Both the position numbers and the translations under genes were made by a program. A stretch of DNA of 64,000 bases from Nemertoderma westbladi (Eukaryota > Xenacoelomorpha > Nemertodermatida > Nemertodermatidae). Positions within the stretch are counted from its first letter, which is position 1, and each line of letters begins with the position of its first letter. The notes under the pieces were generated by a model. The model worked only from the letters and a program-made list of their open reading frames with translations. It did not search any database and was not told the DNA's origin. Shown in pieces: positions 33,925 to 45,812 of the stretch. The stretch is taken from NCBI GenBank assembly GCA_032718475.1, contig JAUCBJ010001428.1:1-64000 (forward strand), written 5' to 3'.

Positions 33925-34978
33925 CTGATATTTGCATGGTGCGGTTTCACTTAGTACTGTATATTATTAAACAAATACACGAGCTCACCAATCAAATCAA
34001 TCAGAAGCATCACCCAGTCATCATTTCATGTCAAATTTCACGTGAATTTGTTCATATTTGGAAAAGCCTTTGAAATTTGAAATTTCTTAATTAATTGCTT
34101 TCGGTAGAAAATGCATTTAAAGATTATGGCTTGGGTAATTTATTTAAGTCTTACCATTGAAATGTTAGAATTCACACAACCCAGCTAAAAATTTTGATGC
34201 AAGGGTTTTGCGGGTTGGGGAATTCATTTGCGAAGTCAGTTTACTAATTTGACGGCATTATGTCTGTCTGAACTTGTCCGTCTGTCTTATGTATGTCTGT
34301 CCATCAAAATATAAGCGACAGCTGAACAGACTATGTGGATGCCGTCAAACATAAAAACTGACATCGGAAATGAAATCAGCGACCACGAAATCCCCATAAG
34401 CAAGGATGAATGGTTTTGTTATATTTCGACAGACAAACCGTCATAAATACACTTAAATGTGGTATGCCAATAGCACTGTTAAGTTGTGTTCAGCCAAAGT
34501 GGGGAAGGCCAAATAGTGTCTCTCTAGCTGTGAGTGGCGGAATTGAATATTTCACTAAAAACCCTACTAGTCCAAATCAAATTTGTTGAAACCAACTTTT
34601 TTTGGACTCCGCATCTTCAAATCTGCTAAAACTCTAGGCCTACTGTAAAAAAAAACTGTAGGCCTACTGCAGTATAAAATGATAATTGATTACAATTATT
34701 GCAAAATGTCATGGTCAATGGTTGGCTTGGTGCGCTGGCGCGCTTTTCGTTTAACCATATCCCGTGTGGCGCGCTTTTTGTCAGTATTCCATATATATGG
34801 CATACATTTGGTTTTAAATCCCCGCTACACTAAATCACGCGCAAAAACATTTATTTCACCTCTAAAAGCGCACGGTTTTATTATTTACGGGATGTAATAA
34901 TTCACAAATTGATTAATTTCTCCTCCTATTTTAGGGGATGATGTAAATGGACACATTTATGTGATTTTATCTTCCCCC
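33925..34978. other. Intergenic region, nothing supported
   Basis: No convincing ORF, RNA gene or repeat, apart from a simple GTCTGTCTG-type patch near 34262-34305. Confidence 0.5.
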
Positions 34979-35842
34979 TTGGGATTGGCTGATATAGGAG
35001 GGAATTTAAATAAACAATTATATTGTATTAAATCCGCCCGCTAATGATTGGCTGATTTAGGGGAGAGTTTAAATACACAATTATGCTGTAATAAATCCCC
35101 CGCTAATGATTGGTTGATTTAGGGGAGAGTTTAAATACACAATTATGCTGTATTAAATCCCCCGCTAATGATTGGTTGATTTAGGGGAGAGTTTAAATAC
35201 ACAATTATGCTGTATTAAATCCGCCCGCTAATGATTGGCTGATTTAGGGGAGAGTTTAAATACACAATTATGCTGTATTAAATCCGCCCGCTAATGATTG
35301 GCTGATTTAGGGGAGAGTTTAAATACACAATTATGCTGTAATAAATCCCCCGCTAATGATTGGTTGATTTAGGGGAGAGTTTAAATACACAATTATGCTG
35401 TATTAAATCCCCCGCTAATGATTGGCTGATTTAGGGGAGAATTTAAATACACAGTTATGCTGTATTAAATCCCCCGCTAATGATTGGTTGATTTAGGGGA
35501 GAGTTTAAATACACAATTATGCTGTATTAAATCCCCCGCTAATGATTGGCTGATTTAGGGGAGAATTTAAATACACAGTTATGCTGTATTAAATCCCCCG
35601 CTAATGATTGTCTGATTTAGGGGAGAGTTTAAATACACAATTATGCTGTATTAAATCCCCGCTAATGATTGGCTGATATAGGTGGGAGTTTAAATACACA
35701 ATTATGCTGTAATAAATCCCCCGCTAATGATTGGCTGATATAGGTGGGAGTTTAAATACACAATTATGCTGTAATAAATCCCCCGCTAATGATTGGTTGA
35801 TTTTGGGGAGAGTTTAAATAAACAATTATGCTGTATTAAATC
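34979..35842. repeat. 62-bp tandem array, about 14 copies
   Basis: Unit starts near TAATGATTGGCTGATTTAGG and continues GGAGAGTTTAAATACACAAT, then TATGCTGTATTAAATCCCCC. Copies alternate between a few variants (GCTGTATT/GCTGTAAT, TTGGCTGA/TTGGTTGA, CCCCCGC/CCGCCCGC), suggesting multi-unit duplications. Every unit has ATTGG (an inverted CCAAT box) and TTTAAATA. Confidence 0.95.
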
Positions 35843-35850
35843 CTAAATGT

Positions 35851-36340
35851 GCAAAAATTGGCAGTGAATCAGTTTCCTTGAAAATAATCACTATCATCGG
35901 AGTCAGCACCCTTGAAAACCTAAATGGAAACAAATTTGACTTTTTCTCTATGTATTTTTAAAATTGGAAAATTTTTTGTTTATACTTGTAATTTTCATTG
36001 TTGAGGTTCTGCCAAAAATGGGCATTGGATCAGTGTCATTGAAAATAATCACTGCCATCAGAATCAGAACCCTTGAAAACCTAAATAGAAACAAATTTGA
36101 CTTTTTCTCTAAGTATTTTTCAAATTTGTGAAATGTTTGTTTTACTTGTAATTTTCATTTTTGAGGTGCCGCCAAAAATTGGCATTGGATCAGTTTCATT
36201 GAAATAATCACTGCAATCGTAATCAGCACCCTTGAAAACCTAAATAGAAACAAATTTGACTTTTTCTTTAATTTTTTTTTAAATTTGAAAATTTTTGGTT
36301 TACTTGTAATTTTCGTGTTTGGGGTGTCGCCAAAAATGTG
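35851..36340. repeat. 160-bp tandem repeat, three copies
   Basis: GCCAAAAAT(T/G)GGCA starts recur at 35851, 36011, 36171 and 36329. Each copy has ATAATCACT, CCCTTGAAAACCTAAAT and CAAATTTGACTTTTTCT in the same order. It lies directly next to the 62-bp array. Confidence 0.9.
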
Positions 36341-36482
36341 ACAGAAAGAAATCAATTTTTTGAAATTTCCGTTATGGTGCAAATAGATTAAAATTATAGT
36401 TCAGAACGTTTCGGCCAAGTAGCTGCTCAAGATTTCGAGATACTGAGCATTATATTTGGTGGGGTAGATTTACCACCACCTA

Positions 36483-36505
36483 CCCCCCCCCCCCCCCCCC
36501 CCCCC
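36483..36505 (+). repeat. Poly(C) tract, 23 bp
   Basis: Uninterrupted C run. Confidence 0.9.
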
Positions 36506-37344
36506 GTACAACAACCAAGGCGTACTATATACATAGTAGTATAAATATAGTACGCCAACGTAAATTTTAAAGCCTGGTCGAAATAGGGTTAAAGCATTTT
36601 ACTAAACAAGCCAATAGGAGGGTCAAAATGACTATTCAAATAGTAGTGGATTTTGATTGGTTGATGATGTATCCCATGCTGACTCCTTATGTGCCAGTCT
36701 GGGTTTCAGGATTCTGCCTTGCTATTGCAGCATTGCCTGAATACTGGATACAACACTACAAGGTTGCCCACACCGTTATGCCTACTGCTCGAATACCGGT
36801 AGGCAATGAATAGGTAGGGGGCCTACCATTAGTTGCGTGTAATGTATTTTTGGCTAGGATTTTTAATTCAGTCGGCGAGAAGTTCAAGTTTCATAAAAAT
36901 TTTACTTTAAAGTGCGAAGTGTAGGCCTACCAGTATATTCAACTTTAAAATGACAGGTGGCCCAAAAGGCTCCCACAAGACTGCAAAAGCAAAACATAAC
37001 AAAACAACAGAAGGAGTGTTTTAATTGATGTAACTAGGAAAATTAATCCCCATTACCGGTACCGTACCGTACAATATTGTAGCCTATAATTGCCGAATTG
37101 TAATAAAACTTTTGACATTCACCTTTGGCTTTAGGCTGTTAGCAGGTTGGGCAGTTACCGGTAGGCCAATCTGCCAATACTACTGTTTTTTTATTGAATT
37201 GAAAAGAATAGGCCTAAGTTGAAATTTCGTCTCTGTCATATCACATATCGTATGTTTACTATGCTATTTGATTATTATTAATAAAATTATAATTATTTTC
37301 AATACCAATACCAGTCTGCCAGTAATAATTAATTAAATCCTGAT
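36506..37344. other. Upstream region of the plus-strand gene, no feature seen
   Basis: Non-coding DNA with many ACCGGTA/TAGGCCTA palindromes. The promoter of the gene starting at 37345 should lie here but cannot be pinpointed. Confidence 0.4.
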
Positions 37345-37463
37345 ATGGCTGCAACAAGTGTCAGAACATCAGATGAGGTTATATCAACTATAAATGTACA
37401 AGCATTGATAGTACATGTTGAAAGCTATCAAACTTTCAAACCCCATACTCTTATTTATCTTCT
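37345..37463 (+). CDS. Exon 1 of an unrecognised four-exon gene
   Basis: ATG at 37345 with an upstream in-frame stop. It encodes about 39 residues (MAATSVRTSDEV start) and ends in phase 2 at a strong donor, CTTCT|GTAAGTATA. The frame connects to exon 2 if the 74-nt intron ends at the AG of 37536-37537. A closer AG at 37498-37499 would leave a 36-nt intron and break the frame. The gene's later exons have matching phases and consensus donors. Confidence 0.45.
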
Positions 37464-37537
37464 GTAAGTATAACCTATATCTATATAAATTTTTATTAGC
37501 ACTGGTATGAGCAGGAGCGCAGGCACAGCATTATAAG

Positions 37538-37964
37538 TTTGAAAGGAATGAAGGAATCTCAGCCCAGCCTAGGACATATTTCTGTTCAGGTAGGAAATGC
37601 GACATCTGTTCAAAATTATATAACATCACACAATCTGTATACTTCATATTGGCCAGGAAAGCAATGCTCTTATTTTTTTAGAAATCTACAAACTGGGGAG
37701 ACATTTGCACATATGAATAAAAGTGCTAGTGAAAGCGACAAATGGTTTGTCAATAAAAATGGTATAGGTGTCGGTTGCTTCGTTTCTCTACGACATATAA
37801 CAATGGCGGAGAAGACTTTAGGCGGGATTCCTGTGGTAAAGTCATCGACCATCCCAATTCTGATTGATGCACCTACTGATGCACAATTACCAGGAATACA
37901 TGCTATTGATCTACCTCAGGTTCATTGCTTTCGGATTCTATTATCGGAATTAAAAATTAGTATT
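37538..37964 (+). CDS. Exon 2 of the unrecognised gene
   Basis: About 142 residues, ending in phase 0 at TATT|GTAAGTTAA. The sequence is protein-like, with balanced composition and no low complexity: GHISVQVGNATSVQ, then YTSYWPGKQCSYFFRN, an acidic-polar stretch, WFVNKNGIGVGCFVSLRHI and IPILIDAPTDAQLPGI. I do not recognise a domain. The 5.1-kb intron that follows hosts a decayed RTE-like LINE. The exact 5' boundary is uncertain. Confidence 0.6.
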
Positions 37965-38420
37965 GTAAGTTAATATTTTACATAGTTTACTACAATATAT
38001 AAATTTAGAGTTATTGTGCGCAAAATTAACTCATTTTGAATGTTTATTATTTATTTATATTTGAGTGAATTGTTGTTTCTTTTGATTCAGTCGCACGTTA
38101 TTGTTATAGTCTTCTCTTCTATATGAATATAATATTGCAAGTAAAAAGAATTATTGCATGAGGAAAATTTATAAATTTATCACCATAATATAATAATAAT
38201 TTTATTTTTATTATTAACACAGTGACAATATTAAAGTTTATTTTTTATTTAATAATCGTCCACCGCTTAATTTATTATCTCGCTTTCAATGAGATAAAGA
38301 ATTTCAAAAATTTGTTAGCGCTTTCGACCTTCTTTCGACCCTTGTTTCCAACTATTCATAACATACATACACTCATCTTTTCATACTATGATTAGATTAT
38401 ACGTCATAACCCGTAATATA

Positions 38421-38447
38421 GTGTCATTTTCTGATGACACGGACCCC
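38421..38447. repeat. Second copy of the short hairpin motif
   Basis: Same 27-nt sequence as 29665-29691 (GTGTCA ... TGACAC, then GGACCCC). Confidence 0.6.
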
Positions 38448-38497
38448 TGAGAAACAACTGAGAAATATGCGTTCAAAGAGAGTTGGTGGGCAACAGT

Positions 38498-38577
38498 GGT
38501 ATGCGTATACATACAAAGTATAGTATACTTGTATGTATACGCATACCGCTTATATTGTATACTTAGTATACAATATC
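38498..38577. repeat. Two adjacent palindromes
   Basis: 38498-38547 is a near-perfect inverted repeat of about 25 bp per arm (GGTATGCGTATACATAC outward). 38552-38577 is a second one (ATATTGTATAC, short centre, GTATACAATAT). Both would extrude as cruciforms or form RNA hairpins. Confidence 0.85.
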
Positions 38578-38799
38578 TCTATTACATAACTATTTAAACA
38601 AAATGTTTAGAGCATTGTATATGTATTAAATTCATTAAATGGCCTTCAGTCAAATATACTGTACTTCTTGCTATTTTTTAATTTTTTAACACATATCTGA
38701 TGTCACTCGCGAAATATTCAGACATTGTTACATATTTCGAATCTTTGCAACGCAAGTTTGTACATCATGTCGTGGAATGTATAATCGTTATTTTGTGGA

Positions 38800-41700
38800 A
38801 TTACCGGACACAATCGGCCTCGCAGGCGTCAGTTATCTCCTGACCGGCTGCCTGTCTCACCCCCTACTGGAGAGAGAGCGGCCAACAATTCTTTGAGTCC
38901 CTTTCCTGATGACATTTCTGGCCCAAACCCTGGGTCACCAGGGAGGCCAGATTGTGAGGGGGAGAGGGATTCTGGAGTTGGAGGCTACTCTCATATTCCA
39001 CCCCGACCAACAAAGCCATTGGTGAATCTGAGGCAAGTCACTAGACTAGCCTCAGTTAACACCCTAACACTCGGGTCCCCAATGCGACAAGGTGAGCTGA
39101 CTGCCTTGGCAGATAGGCTTTCTCTTAGCGCAGTGGGTGTTCAAGAGCACCGAATGCAGACTGGACAGACTGATGAGGTTCTGATTAAGGACATGGGGGG
39201 CGGTTGGCGACTCGCCCTCGCGTCAGCAGATGATAGTGGCAATGGTGGAATTGGTCTATTGATGAATCCAACTGCACATGCAGCATTGGACAAAATAGAC
39301 CAAATCTCTAACTGCATCATCCGTTGCCACTTCTCATGTTCTGGAAGACTGGCTAAGAAGTTTCCTAAGGTGGTTCTGATTGTATGCTACTCTCCAACTA
39401 GTGTTGCCCCTGTAGAGGAGGTGGAAAATTTCTACCACAATCTACAAGCAGCTACTGATGGAGTGGATCACATGCATTCTTAACATTCCTGGGAGACTTT
39501 AATGCAAGTCTGCATCAATCACCTACATCGCCCTGGGTCTATAGCAATAGTGTTAACCGAAATTCTGTCCATCTTCAGGATTTTATCTCTGGAAATGGAT
39601 TGTTTTCGGCTGGAACCCAGTTCAAGAAGCGAACTGGAAAGCTATGGACTCATAGTGGACCCAGTGGTCACAAGTCCCAGATAGACCATATTCTGTTTCG
39701 TAGGAAATACAGGAGCTCTATACAAGACTGTAATGCATTTACACTTCGACCCTTCTCCAGTGATCACTGCCTTATTGTGGCCAAGGTAAGACTTAGTCTG
39801 CGTGCTAGCAGAACAACGAAATCTGCCTTGCCGCGGCATGACTGGTCCTCTCTGTTGCAACAGCCAAGTGTGAGATCCAGCTTCACACTACAGCTGAGCA
39901 ACAGATATGAGGTTCTTGCCTCTGAGGCGGCAGATCACTGCGAGGGCTATACTGCCTTCACAGAAGCAGTTAAATTAGCATCTGCAGAAACAGTTCCTGT
40001 ATACCCTTGAAACAGGAAAAGGGCCCCCTGGACTAACAACATAATTCAGAAGTGCCGAAATGACCTCTATAAGGCGCAGAAAGAGTCCCGGCTCAAACAG
40101 ACTACAGCGGACAAGAATGTACTTAAGGCTGCATCTAGGTCCCTGAACAGACAGTACTCTGTTAATCTACAGGAGCTAATAAACCAACAGGTTGATGCCA
40201 TCAATCATGCTGACGACAGCAGGCAATCATCCCAGGCATGGAAATCGATCAACTTGCTTACTGGGCGGAAAAGCCAACCAACCACCAAGGTTAAGGCTGA
40301 ATCACCAGCCGATCGCCTCAACGGTTGGAAAGCCCACTTTGAAAAGCTCCTCAATAATGACAGGGTATTGCCTGATAACTTTATAGAAGTAAAAGTGTCT
40401 GCAGTCTGTACTCCCAGATATTCCCATTGGCGAATCTCCTTTGCAGAAGTGAAGGCTGCTGCAAAGAGCATTAAGACCAATCGTGCCAGTGGAGTAGATG
40501 GTGTTCCTCCTGAGGTCTTTAAAATACCTGAGTGTTTAAAGCTCATCTATCCCATCATAGTAGACATGTACCGAACAACAAGAGTCCCACAAGAAATAAA
40601 CACAAATAAGTTGGTGCCAGTTCCCAAGAAGGGCAACCTAACACTCTATGGTTCTTTTCGGGGAATCTCATTGATCTCGATTGCTGCAAAGCTATACAAT
40701 AGAATTATATTAAATCGCATCAGGGATCCCATTGAGAGACTGCTCCGTGGAAATCAGAATGGGTTCCGTAAAGGTCGTGGGACCATGGAGCCCATTTTGG
40801 CACTTAGAAGGATAATTGAAGAGTTATCAAAAGAGAAAGACAGGCATCTGGCTGTTATCTTTGTTGACTTCTTCAAGGCCTTTGATTCAGTCTCTCGCTC
40901 ACGTATGTTCAGCATACTTTCATTATATGGGATTCCTGATGAAATTATTGCAAGCAATCAGATCAGTATACGATGGTTCGACAACATTTGTGTCTACTGT
41001 TGACGGTGACACAGAACCATTTGAAGTGTTATGGGGCGTCCTCCAAGGAGACACACTTGCACCATTCTTGTTCATTATTGTGGTTGACTATGTTCTACGC
41101 ATGTCCTTAGATCATCATAATGATGATGGGGTGATGATAACTCCACCTACTGGCTCCAGAAGTCGAGGAAATCCTGCCAAGTACCTAACTGATCTAGACT
41201 TTGCTGATGACTTAGGAGTACTCTCAGAATCACTAGAGGGAGCCCAACGGCTCCTCAGCTCATTAGAACATGCTGCTTCTAGTGTTGGTCTTTTTATTAA
41301 CTCCAGAAAGACCAAAATTCTGACAGTTAACTTTGAAAGTCCTCAGCAAGTCTCTGATCGGATGAGCATAAGCTCAAAGGATGGTATGCTTGAGCATGTG
41401 GACGACTTCTGTTACCTGGGATCATGGATCCGGAAGTCAGGTGAGGACCTTCGAATACGTAAGGGAAAGGCATGGGCAGCCTTGAATAGGCTTTCCAGGA
41501 TTTGGAAGTCACCGAGAATTAATCGGAAACTTAAGGTCCGATTATTTAGAGCAGCAGTAGTTCTAGTACTCTATGGGAGTCCATGCTGGGCTCTAACTGC
41601 TGAGGACACCAAATCTCTGGATGGCACATTCACAAGAATGCTACGCCGGGTTCATTGTGTCAAGTACAATGCACACATCTCCAACCAGACACTATATAAC

Positions 41701-41984
41701 ATTGGGGGTGTCTCATTGGTTCCCCCAAGCTTGACACTAGAACAAAGTCGCCTCCGCTTTGCAGGACATTGTTTTCGCCGTGAGGACCAGCCAGTGCATA
41801 ATCTTGTGCTTTGGCAGCCTCATGGAGTGAATAAGCATGGAGTGGACAGCCACAACCAATGACATTCTTGAGACGCATCTTAAAGGACACTGGCCTTGAA
41901 GATGCGGATGATCTAGCAAATGTCATGGGTGATAGGGAGTTGTGGCGGCGCAATTTTGTCGACAAGCCGGCACAGCATTCTTAA
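38800..41984 (+). mobile_element. Degenerate RTE-like LINE (non-LTR retrotransposon)
   Basis: Lies in the second intron of the four-exon gene, same strand. Pieces of an apurinic-type endonuclease (LSAVGVQEHRMQTG, GKLWTHSGPSGHKSQIDHIL, SSDHCLIVAKVRL) are followed by a reverse transcriptase (NRASGVDGVPPEVFK, FRGISLISIAAKLYN, FVDFFKAFDSVSR, WGVLQGDTLAPFLF, DLDFADDLGVL) and a C-terminal region ending RELWRRNFVDKPAQHS. The left boundary is approximate. Confidence 0.9.
38893..41984 (+). pseudogene. Broken endonuclease-reverse transcriptase ORF of the LINE
   Basis: The single ancestral frame is split into at least five pieces: 38893-39483, about 39600-40010, 40254-41003, 40816-41862 and a final piece to 41984. 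Frameshifts or stops separate them near 39480-39600, 40010-40250, about 40950 and about 41860. The FADD catalytic box (LDFADDLG) is still present in the fourth piece, but the element cannot make an intact protein. The 3' end lacks a poly(A) tail; the last shared bases with the copy at 43567 are CACAGCATTCTTAA. Confidence 0.9.
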
Positions 41985-43092
41985 AAATGCAGCTGCAATG
42001 CAGCATGCCGATCCTAGTAGTATTATTAGGGTAAACAATTACTGCATTAGCATTAGACAGCGGCAATTTGAATTTTGTAGAAGTAGTTGTTACCGGTCTG
42101 CTGGTCAGCCGGTAGGCCAATACTACAACTGTACTACAGTATTGCTGTACTGCAGTAGCAGTACTGTTGGTTTACGGACTCCTATTGACATAAGTGACCA
42201 CTATTGCGTATTGTTCTGATATAAGTAGGACCGTGAACCGGCCAGGCTTGCCAGCTTGTTTTTATACAAGCTAGTATGTTCGTCAACATGTTAGTTATTA
42301 TTTTTATAATTATATTACATTTTTTAAAATAGTTCAAAATTAATATATTCGCTAGTTTTTGTTATTTTTAAATTGTTGTTCTGGAACATGTTTGCTGGTA
42401 TATAAAAATGTTCCAGAATTTTGTTCTGTTACCTTTTTAAGAGGTCTAGAACATAGTTCTGGAAATTTAGTATATATAGCGAAAATATTCATGAATCGTT
42501 AACAAAACATACAAATATAAGAAATTTCCAATATTATCTATTAAACATCTTGTTAAGTAATCCAGACTTTTAACAATAAGACAACATATTATATTGTGTA
42601 TAAGGTGCCTTTATCTCTCTTCGGTCCCTCGTTTCAATATTTCACTCACTCGCTTCGCTCGTTTGTGTATATATTAACATTCGGGATCGGCGTGAGATAA
42701 AGTCCTACATTATACACAATATAATAAATAGTTAATTGTAAACAATTATTTTAGTAAAATAATGTAAGCCCGGTGTAAGCCCGGTGTAAGCCTGTACGCC
42801 TCAACCTACTTCATATTTTTTCATGAATCATGGGATACACTGGCAATATGTTAAGATATTTAATTTTACAATCATCCTGAGTTCCCGTAACAATTGCTAA
42901 TTAACTAATACCTCAAAAATCACTTTGTAATTATCGTGATTACGCTTTTTAATTACCTTCCCAGATCCTATAAATCCTAAATATTAACTTAAATCCGATT
43001 GTTATACCCCTTCCCGGATCCATTATATAACACTCGCTAATTAAATTATTGTTCCCGCGGTTTATACCACATCTTCTTTTTTAATTGCTTAG
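41985..43092. other. Intron sequence with a hairpin MITE and VNTTCTRGAAC-type repeats
   Basis: Between the LINE and exon 3. Several TTCTGGAACATG/TTCCAGAA/CTAGAACATAG motifs near 42380-42465 resemble the arms of the element at 25567. Otherwise AT-rich, nothing coding. Confidence 0.5.
42587..42726. mobile_element. Small hairpin element, 140 bp
   Basis: Arms of about 33 bp (TATTATATTGTGTATAAGG ... TTTATCTC, and the reverse near 42690-42726) enclose a TCACTCACTCGCTTCGCTCG core. MITE-like. Confidence 0.6.
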
Positions 43093-43305
43093 ATAAATAT
43101 TCCTCAAGTATGCGGAGGAAGTATTTGTGATGGTCTATATGGATTAACGAAATGTCCATGTTTTAGACATAGCCTCATGGCGTGGGTTCTGAATGTTGCC
43201 GTAGATATTCCGGGATTAACTGATGACGAAGGGAAGCCTTTGTTAGCCCACCCTTTTCATTCGCAAAGATTCACTCGACTTTTCTTCAATGAGAGTTTCT
43301 GTTTC
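43093..43305 (+). CDS. Exon 3 of the unrecognised gene, Cys-rich motif
   Basis: Preceded by a good acceptor (TTCTTTTTTAATTGCTTAG) and followed by the donor TTTC|GTAAGTTAA. It is 213 nt, in phase 0 at both ends, matching exon 2. The 71 residues contain VCGGSICDGLYGLTKCPCF, whose C-G-G-x2-C-D and C-P-C-F spacing looks like a metal-binding or structural cluster, then hydrophobic HSLMAWVLNVAVDI and HPFHSQRFTRLFF. I have a faint, unverified memory of uncharacterised invertebrate proteins with a CGGxxCD motif followed by a GGWxxxGWxRG motif, which is what exon 4 supplies. Confidence 0.6.
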
Positions 43306-43566
43306 GTAAGTTAACGATGTTTAATGACAATTACAAGTATTTAGGTTCAATTTTAATACTTAATCTATAAGATTTTGTGGTTTGTGTTTTTTATCCACAA
43401 TTGCTGATACATGAAAATGTAAATAAACAGAAGCAAGTAACTGCTACTGCTATAATGAATATATACTTCATTGTAGCTGCATTTTGAGATGCTATTCCGC
43501 GTTATTAAAAATAATTTAGTCATCCCCATGCCATCCACAATTACCATGCCTCAATGAAGCGTGCAT

Positions 43567-43860
43567 TAAGAATGCTGTGCCGGCTTATCAACAAAGTTGC
43601 ACCGCCACAACTCCCTATCCACCATGGCTTTCGCGAGATTATCCGCATCTTCAAGGATGGTGTCCTTTAAGAGGCGTGTCAAGAAAGTCATCGGCTGTGT
43701 CTGTCTGCCATGCTTATTTTCTCCATGGAACTGTCAAAGCAAGGGCACACCACACACACAGTCTGGTCCTCTCGTCTAAAGAAGTCCAGCAAAGCAGAGA
43801 CATCTTGATTCAAATCTCAGAACTAATGAGACACTTCCAATGTTATATAGTGTTTGGTTG
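43567..43860 (-). mobile_element. 5'-truncated copy of the same LINE, opposite strand
   Basis: Reverse complement of the LINE's 3' end (41700-41984), starting at the shared terminus (AATGCTGTGCCGGCTT on the plus strand), with several indels. Together with 38800-41984 it makes an inverted pair about 1.6 kb apart. Confidence 0.85.
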
Positions 43861-44335
43861 ATCATGTGCATATTGTACTTGAACTTGACACAATTAACAT
43901 GACGTGACCAAAAGGTTTGTTAACATAGGAGATTAGTCTTGTCTAGAGGCTCCTCCTTCGATCTACCAGAATCTTCGGATGGGCTTTTAAGTTAATATAT
44001 ACATAAAAAAAACCTCTTAGTCAGTATGTCGGTACATTCAAATGTGCACCAATGATGTCATGTTATTTTTGACTATTTTCGACCACTGTCACAAATTTCA
44101 TACCCCCCTCCCCCTTTGAACGTCACGTCACAAAAAATTAACAGTTTAGTTAAATAATAAATGTTAAATTTTATATTATTATGTTAATACTAGTTCTGGT
44201 ACCGGTATATTTAGTAATATCTTATTATAATATATATTTATATACAGTATTAGTATTATAAATATTATATTATAAAATAATATTTTTCTATTTATTATAC
44301 CTATTACTGAAATAATTAAGTATGATATGAAATAT
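43861..44335. other. AT-rich intron or intergenic stretch, nothing seen
   Basis: No ORF or repeat of note. Confidence 0.5.
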
Positions 44336-45280
44336 TTAACCCTTAAACTGGTAACGATTTTTTCTAAAACGCCATCTCCACTTGGTGAAAACTCAAATAT
44401 GAGTTTTGCGATTGTCAGTTCTACTTGGTGGGAATTATTGATGAAATCTATTCTGACTTGGTGTAAACTCAAATATGAGTTACAGTAAAACGGTTCTGAC
44501 TTGGTTCCAACTCACATATTAGTTTCGGCTATACATTTGTTTATCAGCTCCCGGGAAGGTAGCATTGACTTTTCTGTCTACGTCACCAGGCCCATTGTAT
44601 TGGGCTGTTGATGAGCTTTACAACCAACAGTAGTTGAATCGGCTACAGACGATCAGTATACGCTAAACAACACGGTAGTAAATTGTGGGAATATTGTCAA
44701 AATTCAACTAATGGCCGTTTCATTATTATAAGTCACAGAAACAAACTGTTAGCACCAGGTTGAAGGTCATTTTCTCATCCTTCAGCTGATAATATATAAC
44801 GGCCTCTGAAGTTGAAAATTAAGCAGTCTATCGCTAATTTAATGTTTGAAGTAATTCGACGCAGTTATTTTAAAATAATGAATCATATTCGATAAATAAA
44901 ATACTGTTAAGATCCAGTTTTTGTCAACATTTTAATGCGCATAAATACATTTATGCTGGAAGCTGGACTGGAAGATTTGGCAGATTTAAAGTACGAGCTA
45001 AGCGAATTCTAAAATCCCAACGAGTGCAAAACTCAATACACGATGGCAGAATATCTTAATTTCGTACCTCCGAAACTAGTGACAAGGAGTTATCTGATTA
45101 ATTTTTTTCGGATCTATTAAGCGTCAAAGATACATTATATTATGTATAATTTACATTCATTGCATAATTATTATTTTAAAAATCTACGAAATTTCTGGAT
45201 TTACCTTTTATGAATTTAAACTTTATAAATATAAGAAAAACTCTCACCAAGGGGGAATAGAGCAGAGAAATATAATCTCT

Positions 45281-45410
45281 ACCAAGTCCAGACGATGGCT
45301 CATAAACTCATGAGTTTTCACCAAGTCCAGACGATGGCTCATAAACTCATGAGTTTTCACCAAGTCCAGACGATGGCTCATAAACTCATGAGTTTCACCA
45401 AGTCAACTAA
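45281..45410. repeat. 39-bp tandem repeat, 3.3 copies, inside the TIR element
   Basis: ACCAAGTCCAGACGATGGCT plus a CTCATGAG palindrome repeats at 45281, 45320 and 45359. The sequence is unrelated to the 39-bp minisatellite at 1-13925. Confidence 0.9.
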
Positions 45411-45739
45411 TTCTTCTTAAAAAAGATCCACCAAGAGGGAATACACTTGCGAGAACTCAAATATGAGTTCTAACCAAGTCAGATACTACCATTAAAAAAA
45501 TTCCCACCAGGTAAATGTAAAGTAAAAATTCCCACCAGGTAAAAGTAAAGTCAATTTTCTTCCGCCCCTAGGCCAGGGATTACGCACAAAGTCTGACGAC
45601 TTATTTCCAGTGCGGTCCCCCCAGAACTTTACTCCCCAGAGGAAACTCTAGTACTCATTTAGCTACCAGTTAAGGATGCAAGGCAGAGATGCGCTCTGGC
45701 TGTCCCATTAAAGCATTTGTGCCGAAACGAAAACTGCCT

Positions 45740-45812
45740 TGGCCCATGTGAGGATCGAACCCACGACCTACGGGAGATGTGAATTCAATGCAACCACTAC
45801 ACCAAGGTCGAA
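45740..45812 (-). mobile_element. tRNA-derived SINE head
   Basis: On the minus strand there is a pol III A-box-like TTGGTGTAGTGG (45794-45805) and a B box GGTTCGATCC (45752-45761) at tRNA-like spacing. A T-arm stem (GTGGG/CTCAC) can pair with one G:T. The order resembles Asp/Glu-type tRNAs, but the acceptor and anticodon stems are degenerate. It is therefore a SINE promoter and not a functional tRNA gene. The body probably extends left to about 45690. Confidence 0.6.

Noticed and set aside
37464-37499. A 36-nt intron between exons 1 and 2 of the plus-strand gene.
   Set aside because: Very short, and using its AG breaks the reading frame; the AG at 37536-37537 keeps the frame.
43109-43305. 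Exon 3 starting at the AG before 43109.
   Set aside because: It would not match the phase-0 end of exon 2. The AG at 43091-43092 has a better pyrimidine tract and the correct phase.
45740-45812. A functional tRNA gene.
   Set aside because: A and B boxes are present, but the acceptor and anticodon stems do not pair properly, so it fits a SINE head.
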